This document shows positions 16,382 to 25,561 of a stretch of 37,526 nucleotides of DNA, in pieces; the first letter of the stretch is position 1, and each line of letters starts with the position of its first letter. The notes under the pieces were generated by a model. The model did no database searches, had not been told where the DNA came from, and worked only from the letters and a program-made list of their open reading frames with translations. The stretch spans positions 1 to 37,526 of the forward strand of contig LFJO01000002.1 in NCBI GenBank assembly GCA_001038565.1, read 5' to 3'. The position numbers were made by a program, and so were the translations under genes. Origin of the DNA: Alkalihalobacillus pseudalcaliphilus (GTDB lineage Bacteria > Bacillota > Bacilli > Bacillales > Bacillaceae_D).

Positions 16382-16565
16382 ATAAAACACCTTCTGACTA
16401 GTTAATCTATTAGTACTTTTGGTCCGATAGATATATCCTAACACCAGAAGCGAATTTCGTCATTAATAAATGTGAAGTTCTAATTGAACGTTACTCAAAG
16501 GGTTATAGAGATAAGAAATGGCCAATATCACAAAGTTATGTGAGTGTCTGAAGAATCTCTACTTC

Positions 16566-17330
16566 CTACTGTCCAATAAATTGTTTAGGAGACATACCGA
16601 CAAATTTTTTGAAGACACTACTAAAGTATTTATACTCACTGTATCCGACTTCTTCTGCGATTTCATAGACTAACTTGGAATCATCCTGGAGCAGTTCAAG
16701 GGCCTTGATAATTCGATAACGATTGAGGAACTCATTAAAGTGAAACTGTGTGTACTCTTTAAATTTAAGGTTCAAGGTAACACTTGAAACGTTTAGTGTT
16801 TCGCTTACTTGTTTTAAGGTGAGCTTCTGTTGGTATTGTAACTTGATATATTGAATCGCTTCATTAATGAGACTAGATTGAATTTGATAAAGCAAGTCGA
16901 CATTTAAGATTTGTTGAAATAGTAGTTGGTTTGCCTCTAAGTGGTGATGAATTTTCTGCTCATTTAAACGTTGGACTAAGGAAGCCAAGCTTTGCTCAAA
17001 CTCTTGCATGTCAATCGGTTTGAGCATATAACTATGAACACCCATCGTTATCGCTTGCTGGGCATATTCAAACTCACTAAACCCCGAAATAATCATCGCC
17101 TGATAGTCAACCTTCTTATACGTCTCCCGTAACATCTCGAGGCCGTCTTTAAAGGGCATTCTCACATCAGTAATAATAATATCTGGTTTGAGTGCTAAGA
17201 TTTTCTCTTCTCCTTCTTCGCCATTATCGGCACAACCGATGACCATACAGTGATTTTTTAACCAATTTACTTTAAATTGTAGCCCTCTTTGAATGATTTG
17301 TTCATCTTCAACGATTAGAACGCGATACAT
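16566..17330 (-). CDS. Response regulator, YesN/AraC type
   Basis: From the ATG at 17330 the protein has 254 residues: a receiver domain (MYRVLIVEDEQ, phospho-acceptor Asp55 in IIITDVRMPFKDG, Lys near 107 in YMLKPIDM) and a C-terminal AraC-type DNA-binding domain (LTLKQVSETLNVSSVTLNLK; then IAEEVGYSEYKYFSSVFKKF and GMSPKQF). The linker is short, so it is compact for the YesN group. The start lies 6 bases past the kinase stop, after AGGTGA; GTG 17339 or ATG 17336 would overlap the kinase gene, so coupling is likely either way. It is the last gene of the transporter/two-component operon and probably activates it. Confidence 0.85.
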   Translation of the reverse strand: MYRVLIVEDEQIIQRGLQFKVNWLKNHCMVIGCADNGEEGEEKILALKPDIIITDVRMPFKDGLEMLRETYKKVDYQAMIISGFSEFEYAQQAITMGVHSYMLKPIDMQEFEQSLASLVQRLNEQKIHHHLEANQLLFQQILNVDLLYQIQSSLINEAIQYIKLQYQQKLTLKQVSETLNVSSVTLNLKFKEYTQFHFNEFLNRYRIIKALELLQDDSKLVYEIAEEVGYSEYKYFSSVFKKFVGMSPKQFIGQ

Positions 17331-17335
17331 GGACA

Positions 17336-19000
17336 TCACCTAATCTCTTTTGGAATTTTAATTAATACACTTGTCCCATTTCCTTCCTTTGACTGTAACG
17401 ACAATCCATAATTTTCTCCATAAAGAATTTGAATTAATTGGTGCGTATTCTTCAGACCAATATGTGAACCAATTTCATTTGTTCCTTCTAATAGCGAATG
17501 AATTTCTGACATGCGCGTTGATGATATGCCTAACCCGTCATCTTTGATTGTAATGATGAAGTCTTGTCCATGGACTTCGGAATAGACATGGATTGTAAGT
17601 GAATGAACTCGTTCGATATTATGCTTAATGGCATTTTCAATTAGTGGCTGAACGATTAATTTAGGCACATGCAGTTGATTGTGTTCTTCAGGAATATTAA
17701 TATGAGCATCTAACCTCTGACCAAAGCGCATTTTCTGTAATTCAATATAATCAAGTACATACACGAGGTCCTCATTTAAGGGCACAGTCATCTCACCTAG
17801 ATTCGTATTATAACGCATTAATCGAGCAATTTTGACAATGATTTCTGAGGCATTATCAGGGTTTAATGTTATTTCATATTTTAACATTTCTAAGACATTG
17901 TATAGAAAATGTGGATTAAATTTCGCCTCAAGATTTTTGATTTCTATCTTTTTCTTATGCTCGACTATTTCTTGATTGGTTTCAATTAAGCTTCGGATTT
18001 GCTCGATTTTATTTGTATACTCTTCATAAATGAGCTGGAACTCACTAAATTCCTGAGTTTGATGCTGAACGTCTGGCTTATGATTGGTAATCGTAGCCAA
18101 TAGCGAGTCAAATGCTAACAATGATTTATTTAATATCTTAGGTGCAATCAAATAGGCGATAAGGAAAATTATAAAAAGCATGACAAACATCGAAGTAAGT
18201 CCATAGATAATCAGTAAAATAAAGATATTCACAGGTGTTAAGGTATAGATCATCATTAGGCTATCATGTAACACACTTCGACTTACATAATAATAAGAAT
18301 TCTCGATCATTTGAAAAGATTTATCGGCATCTAAATGAAGCTTGCCTAATGGAACGCTATGAAAGTGGTGTGACTGACCGATTATATTGTTGTATGAATC
18401 AACCACATACGTCATTTCATGTTGACTTTGAATCTGATTAATAGGTCTAACAAAGAAAAAGAGGTAACCAATCGTCTGTCCAGCCTCTTCAATGGTTGTT
18501 GATAAAAAATAAGACGAACTAGGAGTAGAACTAATTAAAGCGTTTCCAATTGATTGTTCTAAAATATGTTCGTTATTTAATCGTTCAATCAGAGTAGAGA
18601 AATAGTAATCTTCAAGTAATCGGTTTTTTTGCTCGTCTAAGAGACTACTAGCTAATATTTCTCTATTAGAATTCAAGACTAGAAAGTGCGTGGAGATATT
18701 TAATTGATTTTGTAAGTCATAAAGTTGTTGGCTTACTTTCCTATGACCTACCTCTAATTTGATAAATTGTTTAATCTCTTTTTTGAGAGAAAGTGTGTGT
18801 AACTCTTCACGTATTGTATGAAAATCTTGCTCAAGTTTGGTCGTTAATTGCTGATGGGTGTTAAGGTTTGGACGAACGATTGTATATTGAAACAGAACAA
18901 AAAGAGATAGAAGATAAATACTAAGGATAATAATTAAAATAATCATAGTGTATCGCATCAAAGTCTTCTCGATATAATCTTTAATCTTCATTGTTCTCAT
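17336..19000 (-). CDS. Sensor histidine kinase, YesM/LytS-type
   Basis: The 554-residue kinase has a helix at about 15-38, an extracytoplasmic sensor region of about 210 residues, a second helix pair region at about 258-292 and a cytoplasmic His_kinase domain of the YesM type. The phospho-acceptor is the His of NPHFLYN near residue 368. The ATPase part has the N box PLIENAIKHN and the G boxes DDGLGIS and IGLKNTHQLI. The ATG at 19000 follows GGAG by 8 bases. It overlaps or abuts the response regulator. Co-transcription with a binding-protein transporter points to sensing of the transported ligand or of the loaded binding protein, as in staphylococcal HptARS; the ligand itself is not evident. 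Confidence 0.85.
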   Translation of the reverse strand: MRTMKIKDYIEKTLMRYTMIILIIILSIYLLSLFVLFQYTIVRPNLNTHQQLTTKLEQDFHTIREELHTLSLKKEIKQFIKLEVGHRKVSQQLYDLQNQLNISTHFLVLNSNREILASSLLDEQKNRLLEDYYFSTLIERLNNEHILEQSIGNALISSTPSSSYFLSTTIEEAGQTIGYLFFFVRPINQIQSQHEMTYVVDSYNNIIGQSHHFHSVPLGKLHLDADKSFQMIENSYYYVSRSVLHDSLMMIYTLTPVNIFILLIIYGLTSMFVMLFIIFLIAYLIAPKILNKSLLAFDSLLATITNHKPDVQHQTQEFSEFQLIYEEYTNKIEQIRSLIETNQEIVEHKKKIEIKNLEAKFNPHFLYNVLEMLKYEITLNPDNASEIIVKIARLMRYNTNLGEMTVPLNEDLVYVLDYIELQKMRFGQRLDAHINIPEEHNQLHVPKLIVQPLIENAIKHNIERVHSLTIHVYSEVHGQDFIITIKDDGLGISSTRMSEIHSLLEGTNEIGSHIGLKNTHQLIQILYGENYGLSLQSKEGNGTSVLIKIPKEIR

Positions 19001-19056
19001 CTTCTCAGCTCCATATAGAAAGATGCCCCTTTTAAAGGGACAACCTTCTACGGTGT

Positions 19057-20709
19057 TTATAAACTTAGCTCTTTTTTACCAGTTAATTTAAAAAAGAGCA
19101 ATAGTGAAACAATGGAAGTTAAAGTAAGGATGGCAGAATAGGCAGATGCATTTCCGAAATTACCACGGATAACTTCCGTATAGATAGATACAGATAGAGT
19201 TTGCGTGCCAGCTGAGTAAAGGATAATCGAGGAACTTAGCTCGCCAAGGATGGTTATCCAACTCATAATGGCCCCGGCAAGAACACCTGGCATCATCATC
19301 GGAACCACGACCTTATAAAAAGCTTTCGTTTCTGATGCACCTAAGCTGATCGCAGCTTCTTCAATACTCGGACTAATCTGGCTAATAATCGCCGTACTTG
19401 AACGAATCGTATAAGGAATTCTTCTGACTATAAATGAAATAATCATAATCGTTACCGTACCAGTTAAAAATAATGGCTGGTCACTAAAAGCAAAAACGAG
19501 GGCAATCCCCAATACAGAGCCTGGTATGACAAACGGTAACATGGAAACCGTATCTAATATTGAATTTATCATATTCCTTTTACGAATAGTTAGGTAAGAG
19601 ATAAAAATTCCGATGATAATAATGATAATGATAGAAATAAAACCCATTTTATAAGTGTTAATAATCATCGATACATCACGATTGAATAAAATAGTATAAT
19701 AATTATCTAACGAAAAATTACCCGTATATACTTGCCCTCCGACTGTTTCTAGAAATGACGTGTATAGAACCACTAATTGAGGAAGAATTGCTAAAAATGT
19801 AACAGCATATACGAGTGTATGACTTAGAATATTTTTGATACCTTTACTAGGTTGAACAGACATTGGTTTTAATGCTGACATGGAATAGGAGAACTGACGT
19901 GAGATTATACGTTGAAAAAGAAATAAAGCAATCGTTACTAAAATAAAGATCGAAGCAAGTGCAGCGGCAAATCCAGCATCGCCACCAACTTCACTCATAA
20001 ATTGCTGATAGATGAGTACAGGCATCGTACGATAACCTTCTCCAATCAACATCGGTGTTCCAAAATCGGCAATTACTCTCATAAACACGAGTAAAGAACT
20101 AGCAAGAATCGTTGGTATAATAAGCGGTACAACAACTTTTAATACACGTTGAATGTTGGAATAGCCTAGGCTCTCTGCCGCTTCGATTAATGAATTATCT
20201 AAGTTCTTTAAGGCACCTGAAATATAAATAAAGATAAGTGGAAAGGACTGTAGAGTTAACACAAGGACAATCCCCGAAAAGCCATAAATCCCATCAAAGT
20301 TAATTTGAAAGGTATTATTAATAAACTTTGTAACAACGCCACTTCTACCTAACAACTGAATCCAAGCATAGGCTCCGATAAAAGGTGGAGATATATAAGA
20401 TACAATAATTAAAATTTGAATAAATTTACTTCCGAATATTTTGACTCGTCTCAGCAAGTAAGCGAGTGGTAAACCAATGATGACAGATAACATGGTTGCG
20501 ACTATCGTTACTTTAAAACTATTAAGTAACGTGACCCAAAAGTATTTACGCTCAAAAAATCGGGTGAAATTTTCCAACGTAAAACCATCCTGGTTAAAAA
20601 CACTTTTACTGAGGACGAGAAATAAAGGATATAAGACAAATAAGAGAGCAAGTAACAAAATGACGATTGAAATAACATTCCATGACGATAATTTGCGGTT
20701 GTTTTTCAT
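19057..20709 (-). CDS. ABC transporter permease, fused two-domain FbpB/AfuB type
   Basis: The 550-residue protein contains two permease halves, each with about six helices and an EAA-like loop: IEAAESLGYSNIQRVLKVVV (first half) and IEEAAISLGASETKAFYKVV (second half). This fusion is standard for the Fe3+/AfuB group. I use ATG 20709, one base after the ATPase stop (TAA-T-ATG), so the two genes are translationally coupled; a GTG at 20718 inside the ATPase gene is an alternative. The name 'iron permease' is a family label. Several members carry hexose phosphates, phosphonates or other anions. Confidence 0.85.
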   Translation of the reverse strand: MKNNRKLSSWNVISIVILLLALLFVLYPLFLVLSKSVFNQDGFTLENFTRFFERKYFWVTLLNSFKVTIVATMLSVIIGLPLAYLLRRVKIFGSKFIQILIIVSYISPPFIGAYAWIQLLGRSGVVTKFINNTFQINFDGIYGFSGIVLVLTLQSFPLIFIYISGALKNLDNSLIEAAESLGYSNIQRVLKVVVPLIIPTILASSLLVFMRVIADFGTPMLIGEGYRTMPVLIYQQFMSEVGGDAGFAAALASIFILVTIALFLFQRIISRQFSYSMSALKPMSVQPSKGIKNILSHTLVYAVTFLAILPQLVVLYTSFLETVGGQVYTGNFSLDNYYTILFNRDVSMIINTYKMGFISIIIIIIIGIFISYLTIRKRNMINSILDTVSMLPFVIPGSVLGIALVFAFSDQPLFLTGTVTIMIISFIVRRIPYTIRSSTAIISQISPSIEEAAISLGASETKAFYKVVVPMMMPGVLAGAIMSWITILGELSSSIILYSAGTQTLSVSIYTEVIRGNFGNASAYSAILTLTSIVSLLLFFKLTGKKELSL

Positions 20710-20710
20710 A

Positions 20711-21808
20711 TTACACACCCGCTTTAATGATCGATTCTTCTGTTAACGAATGAAAAACATTTATTTGAGCTGACTTCACCTGTAAGTGAACAATTGAACC
20801 TTCTTTTAACAACTGATTAAATGCCGCATCTTCCACAACTTCGATCCGTACTCCATCCTCTAAGCGAATGAAATAATGTGTATGAATTCCAAGAAACATC
20901 GTACTTTCAATGAGTCCTTTTAATCCATCTGTAGAGTCAGTTAATGTAAAATCTTGTGGTCTGATTGACATAAGCACTTCTTGATTGTCGATCACATCAT
21001 CAGCCAATGTATGAATAGGAAAAGAATACGTATTGTTATTGATATGAATCTTTTGGCTAGAACCATCCATAGTGACGGAGCCTTTTAAGTTGTTTGAAGT
21101 ACCAATAAATTGAGAGACAAATAGATTAGCAGGGCGTCTATAGATGTCCTCCGGCTTACCAATTTGTTGGATGACACCATTATTCATAACGGCAATGCGA
21201 TCGGAAATGGCTAGTGCTTCTTCTTGATCATGGGTGACATAGACTGTGGTGATACCTATTTCTTGTTGAATTTGCCTAATTGCATTCCTCATTTCAACGC
21301 GCAATTTCGCATCTAAATTAGATAAGGGTTCATCCATCAAGAGGACGCGTGGGTGAATAACGAGGGCACGGGCTAATGCAACTCGTTGTTGCTGACCTCC
21401 TGAGAGATTTTCTGGTTTCTTATGGCGGTGCTGCTCAATTTGAACGGTTTTCATAATCGCATCTAGCTTCTGATTGATTGATTCTTTTGACATATTGTTG
21501 TTTCTTAGACCGAAAGCAATATTATCCTCAACGGTCAAATGCGGGAAAATTGCATAGTTTTGAAAAACCATGCCCATCTTTCTTTTATTAACTGGCGTAT
21601 GATTGATGACTTGTCCATCAATTTCTATTTGACCTTCTTCAATGGAGTTAAAGCCAATGATCATTCTTAAAAGTGTTGTTTTTCCACAACCGGATGGACC
21701 AAGTAATGTAAATAGTTCACCAGGCTTAATGTCTAAAGATAAGCCTTTTACTACAGTATCTGTCCCATAACGTTTGACGACTTTATCAATATGAATGGAA
21801 ACGGCCAT
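20711..21808 (-). CDS. ABC transporter ATP-binding protein, FbpC/AfuC type
   Basis: From the ATG at 21808 (GGAGG 8 bases before it) the protein has 365 residues and begins MAVSIHIDKVVKRYG. All ATPase motifs are present: Walker A GPSGCGKTT (37-45), Q-loop VFQNYAIFPHL, signature LSGGQQQRVALARAL, Walker B VLLMDEP and the switch His in YVTHDQEEAL. The last 120 residues form a TOBE-type regulatory domain. It energises the adjacent double permease. A longer frame to 21868 has no ribosome binding site. The two sugar-type importers in this window lack an ATPase, but this one is of a different subfamily and is unlikely to serve them. Confidence 0.88.
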   Translation of the reverse strand: MAVSIHIDKVVKRYGTDTVVKGLSLDIKPGELFTLLGPSGCGKTTLLRMIIGFNSIEEGQIEIDGQVINHTPVNKRKMGMVFQNYAIFPHLTVEDNIAFGLRNNNMSKESINQKLDAIMKTVQIEQHRHKKPENLSGGQQQRVALARALVIHPRVLLMDEPLSNLDAKLRVEMRNAIRQIQQEIGITTVYVTHDQEEALAISDRIAVMNNGVIQQIGKPEDIYRRPANLFVSQFIGTSNNLKGSVTMDGSSQKIHINNNTYSFPIHTLADDVIDNQEVLMSIRPQDFTLTDSTDGLKGLIESTMFLGIHTHYFIRLEDGVRIEVVEDAAFNQLLKEGSIVHLQVKSAQINVFHSLTEESIIKAGV

Positions 21809-21869
21809 GCTGTATACCTCCTTTATATGAGCACAGAGTAACGGGAGTGTTACTCTGTGCATAAACATC

Positions 21870-22895
21870 TTAGTCTAATGAGCGTTCAATGATATCGACA
21901 TACCTTGATGTAATTTCTTCTGTATGTTCGATGACCCACATTTCGTCATACTCTTCAAAGAGCTTAATGTCTGATTGTGGTGTCATATAATCAGCAAGCT
22001 CTACGCCATCTCGTAATGGACGAACTGTTAACTCCTGACCGGCTTTACTTTGTACCTGCTCGGAGAGAACATAATCAACAAATTTTTTGGCATTTTCTAA
22101 GTTAGCTCCACCTTTTATAATTTGAACGGCCTGCCCGGGGAATATAGCCCCTTCTTCAGGGAAGACAACCTCAACAGGTGCTCCACTTTGGATGTAGTGG
22201 ATAACAGGATCTTCCCACGTCAATCCTACTGCATACTCTCCATCAGCTACGCCACGATGTACTTGACCTGAGCTCCCTTGAATTTTCCCATCTAGGCTGG
22301 CAATAAAAGACTCAACAAAGGTCCAAGCTTCCTCAGAGAGGGGATCGCCATGGCCTGTTGCGTAAAGCATCGCAATTAATGATTGAAAGGCAGAGCTTGA
22401 ATTGACTGGGTCACCAAAGGCAATACGGCCCTTTAAATCTGGGTCTAGTAAGTCATAAAAGCTAGTGATAACACCTTCACCTGCTAATTCAGTATTAACA
22501 ATAAAAACGGTAGGGTCAGCAAAAGCAGGCGAGAAGTAACCTGTTGTATTTTGAAATTCAACCATCATATGTTCATCTTCTGTGGAGACATATTCTTCAA
22601 ATAATTCTGTTTTATCGTGAAGCATCGTTACATCTGCCGCCCATAAAATATCTCCTTGTGGGTTATTGCGTTCCGTTTCAACACGAGTAACAAGTTCCCC
22701 AGTTCCAGCCGTAATCGTCTGTACCTTAATGCCTGTATCTCGTTCAAAATTTGGGATAACAGCTTCATTTAAACTTTCACTTCGAGCCGTATAAATAATT
22801 AATTCATCGTCTGAGCTAGATGAGTTGCCACTAGAGCATGCGACACTAATTAGAGCAAATAAACTAATAAAACAAAATTTATAAAGCGTTTTCAT
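21870..22895 (-). CDS. ABC substrate-binding lipoprotein, AfuA/FbpA-like, ligand uncertain
   Basis: The 341-residue lipoprotein has a signal ending LISVAC (Cys20) and the fold markers of the Fe3+-binding-protein group: LIIYTARSESLNEAVIPNFE, TGIKVQTITAGTGELVTRVE and PQGDILWAADV. In true FbpA proteins two adjacent Tyr in the second half (NYYWH) bind iron. Here the equivalent stretch is EYAVGLTWEDPVIHYI, with no Tyr pair. This argues against Fe3+ and fits binding proteins of this fold that take up hexose phosphates (AfuA, HptA) or similar anions. AAAGGGGGA precedes the ATG. It is first in the operon with ATPase, permease, kinase and regulator, an arrangement resembling hexose-phosphate sensing systems. 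Confidence 0.8.
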   Translation of the reverse strand: MKTLYKFCFISLFALISVACSSGNSSSSDDELIIYTARSESLNEAVIPNFERDTGIKVQTITAGTGELVTRVETERNNPQGDILWAADVTMLHDKTELFEEYVSTEDEHMMVEFQNTTGYFSPAFADPTVFIVNTELAGEGVITSFYDLLDPDLKGRIAFGDPVNSSSAFQSLIAMLYATGHGDPLSEEAWTFVESFIASLDGKIQGSSGQVHRGVADGEYAVGLTWEDPVIHYIQSGAPVEVVFPEEGAIFPGQAVQIIKGGANLENAKKFVDYVLSEQVQSKAGQELTVRPLRDGVELADYMTPQSDIKLFEEYDEMWVIEHTEEITSRYVDIIERSLD

Positions 22896-23294
22896 ATTAA
22901 ATCCCCCTTTTAATAAATAATAATTACTCTTTTAGCGTACACATTTTTTATTAATTCGATAATCCTAAAAAAAGAAAAAAATATCAGATTTCATTCAGAA
23001 TGATGAACGCATTGTCTGATTATAATGGTCATGAGGGGTTTCAAATAATCTTTTCATTACTTAGGGATAAAGTTTTTATTAATAAGTGACCGGTGAAAGA
23101 TATTAGCAGAAAGAAAAAGGGTAGGGAATTCAGAGGTACGTTATTCATGTAGGTTTGGTATGACTTGGTAAATTTATTGAATCAATTTGGTGGAGTTCTT
23201 TATGAGAAGGGGTGAAAATAAGGCGTTTCCTACTTAGAGATCTACACCTATAAATGTGGGTGAAAACCAATCGAATATCCTTAGGAGAATCGAG
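22896..23294. other. Leader region of the binding-protein operon
   Basis: No gene is visible. The minus-strand promoter of the operon should lie here. A weak cre-like sequence (TGTGTACGCTAAAA, 11 of 14 matches) sits about 30-45 bases before the binding-protein gene, but I do not call it. Confidence 0.4.
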
Positions 23295-23333
23295 AAAAAA
23301 GCAGCCACAATTTTTTCCAATGGCTGCTTTTTC
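23295..23333 (-). terminator. Intrinsic terminator
   Basis: AAAAAGCAGCCA and TGGCTGCTTTTT form a perfect 12-bp stem around a 13-base loop, with T on the minus-strand 3' side. It lies about 140 bases beyond the lipoprotein gene ending at 23474. Confidence 0.8.
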
Positions 23334-23473
23334 ATCTTAGTTTAAACTTATATTAGTAGTCTTCAAAGGAAGTTATTGACTAGTGTAATGGATTTACACC
23401 TTTAAAACGCAACTGTTATGCTTATTTTTCTATGAATATGGGTTGTCGCACATTATCTGTATACCTGACTTAC

Positions 23474-24532
23474 CTATTTCCCTTCAATGGTAACATTGGC
23501 TTTATCGGTATCTGGACTGTCTAATCTAAACCCAATAAACGAATCGTCTACACGAGTTATGAAACTTCTATGCTCGTTTTTTATCCCGGAAAAGGTTGTC
23601 TCAAATATTTTCTGATTAAAACTAGTTCCATTTATTGAAGTCTCTTTGTCTTCTTCTTTCCAAACAAATGGATGAGGATTAAAATTTTGTGGATGGTATA
23701 AATCGAATCCATCTTCTTCTTTAAACTCCCCATAGTTTTCGAGGACTCGAATGTAATTTTCATATACCATTTTTGATTTCTGTTCCGCATCCATCTCAGA
23801 AAAAACGGTATCAGGTTCATAATATAAGTAGTTGAGATACTCCTGAAAAACATGGCTACCATTGCTTCCTTCTAATTTAGAACGTGCATTTGGTATCATA
23901 AAAGTGAGGCTTTCCGTATATTGTCCAAGGTCATCTATGATTAGATCAAGGGTATATGGGCTTTCATTCGTCGTTCTTGTCCCTTCAATCTGAATGTCAA
24001 TATCTGCAACCATTGGTTGTACTTCTTGAATGTATGCTTCGTATACCTCTGTATAGTCCTCAGAATAGTAATCGCTGAATACATCATACATGAAATCGCT
24101 CATCTCTTGATAGTCAGCGATTTCAAATACCTTTCTATCTAAGGCTGCATACTCTTCATAGAGTTTGTGATGAGTCTCACTAGCAAATTGTATAAGTTCA
24201 TTATCAGACATATGTAGAATATCTTCTATGACAACGCCACTTTCACCTAAAGCATGGTCATTAATACTATACATCGTTACCTTACTGTTATTAAAGACGT
24301 ATATATAATGAATTTTCGAATCCCGAATAGGGTCACTATCCGTTTCAATCCAAATTGGGTAGTTTTCAAAACCTTCGCTTAACGGGATAAAATCTTCTGC
24401 TGTATGATTTCTAGGGTTATCACTAACTAGCTCATCCGCTGTTTGTTTCACTTCATTACTTCCACAACTTGCTAAAATAAATAGAGCGATCATGGTGACT
24501 AACATCACAAAGTCGATCTTAAGTAAAAACAT
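23474..24532 (-). CDS. Lipoprotein of unknown function
   Basis: The 352-residue product has a lipoprotein signal (LFILASC, Cys23), then a Ser/Asn/Glu-rich linker and an acidic, Tyr- and Asp-rich body with helical stretches (IEDILHMSDNELIQF; MSDFMYDVFSDYYSEDYTEV). Residues about 190-215 (TLDLIIDDLGQYTESLTFMI) and the C-terminal FIGFRLDSPDTDKANVTIEG look strand-rich. I do not recognise a family. The ribosome binding site is poor, so the start could be a few residues downstream at the second Met (residue 10). It lies alone, upstream of its terminator at 23295, and is probably anchored on the outer face of the membrane. Confidence 0.72.
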   Translation of the reverse strand: MFLLKIDFVMLVTMIALFILASCGSNEVKQTADELVSDNPRNHTAEDFIPLSEGFENYPIWIETDSDPIRDSKIHYIYVFNNSKVTMYSINDHALGESGVVIEDILHMSDNELIQFASETHHKLYEEYAALDRKVFEIADYQEMSDFMYDVFSDYYSEDYTEVYEAYIQEVQPMVADIDIQIEGTRTTNESPYTLDLIIDDLGQYTESLTFMIPNARSKLEGSNGSHVFQEYLNYLYYEPDTVFSEMDAEQKSKMVYENYIRVLENYGEFKEEDGFDLYHPQNFNPHPFVWKEEDKETSINGTSFNQKIFETTFSGIKNEHRSFITRVDDSFIGFRLDSPDTDKANVTIEGK

Positions 24533-24842
24533 GTGGCCAATACCTACCGAATATAAAAAAATATAGGAAAAAATACTATCAATATAGTATAGTTTATTAT
24601 GTTGATTTTTCCAACTATTTATCTGAGGTTAATAGGACGTGATTTTAGAGTATTATTATATAGATTTTCATATCAGGTTAATTTATTACATGTTTTTCGG
24701 TATGAATGAAAGAAAAAATATAATGTTGGTAGATTCCTAGCAAGTTAAGTTACGCACAAAATAATATAATGAAAGTTTATAGGTCTATAAACCTATGTAT
24801 TATACTATAATCTCCTCTGACATAATTTCAAAAGGAGACTTC
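24533..24842. other. AT-rich intergenic region with promoter-like sequence
   Basis: Divergent promoters are expected here. TATAAT at 24806-24811 leads into the gene remnant at 24843, but no good -35 box lies at the right distance. The inverted repeat ATAGGT-CTATAA-ACCTAT (about 24779-24796) overlaps that position and could be an operator. Confidence 0.4.
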
Positions 24843-25095
24843 ATGAAAAAGACAGCAAGAATGGCAGCAGCATCTTTACTAGTGTTTACCGCTTTATTGA
24901 GTCCGCTCACAGCATTGGCAAGTAACCAAAAAGAGAAGCATAGTAACTTGAGTGAATGAAGATTTGAGGGGGAACTTGACCTCAGAAGAGTCGAATAACC
25001 CAGAACTAAAAATCATTGAAAGTAAAGATGGCTTTATGTACGACAGTCAAAAAGTGGAAGGATCTGCTTCGTCTAAGTGTATAGAAAATGAGTGA
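24843..25095 (+). pseudogene. Frameshifted, shortened gene for a secreted protein
   Basis: AAGGAG lies 5 bases before ATG 24843, which encodes a textbook signal peptide (MKKTARMAAASLLVFTALLS, then PLTALAS with cleavage after ALA) and stops after 38 codons at TGA 24957. Shifting frame at about 24955 continues sensibly as NEDLRGNLTSEESNNPELKI and IESKDGFMYDSQKVEG to a stop at 25093-25095. One frame change thus restores an 84-residue secreted peptide, probably the start of a longer lost protein or a small secreted protein. A strong terminator follows at 25218. I do not recognise the family. Confidence 0.55.
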
Positions 25096-25561
25096 GTCCA
25101 AATAAGGAGGTAGGAAGAAAATAGGTCTTATTAACCATCTCCTTCAATAAACTTGTCTTTCACATCTATCAACGCTATACTAGAAGCAAATTCAAACGAT
25201 GGCTGGAGACCTAGGAGAGCCCTACTTGATTGTGGACATTTAGTTATTTCTAAATGGCACGAACAGTAGGGCTTTTTTGTTTGGCTAGACATCGATTGAG
25301 AGTGAGGGGGGAGTTATCAATAATAATTTCTGAATTTTCTGTAAAGTTTATGAAGCTTTTGTTAAGAGAGGGTTAGAAGATTGTAAAGAAGTAGTGCTTA
25401 AGTGAAGATAAGTAACGGAAAGCGACGAACAGGTAATAAGTTGTTACTAGAATAAGTGGGTATGTCAAGTATCGAGGAATGTTGAGTGATAAAAAAATCA
25501 GTATCGAGACGGACGGCACAGCTTGTTTGAATAGCAAAGGCCGTTTGATGGGGAGGAAAAG
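25096..25561. other. Intergenic region with terminator
   Basis: Contains the branched terminator at 25218-25278. The rest, to the ribosome binding site of the large secreted protein, has no gene that I can see. Confidence 0.45.
25218..25278 (+). terminator. Terminator with stacked inner hairpin
   Basis: AGCCCTACT and AGTAGGGCT form the base stem, followed by TTTTTT. Inside it, CATTTAG and CTAAATG form a second perfect stem around TTATTT. It presumably ended the transcript of the broken gene at 24843. Confidence 0.7.
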
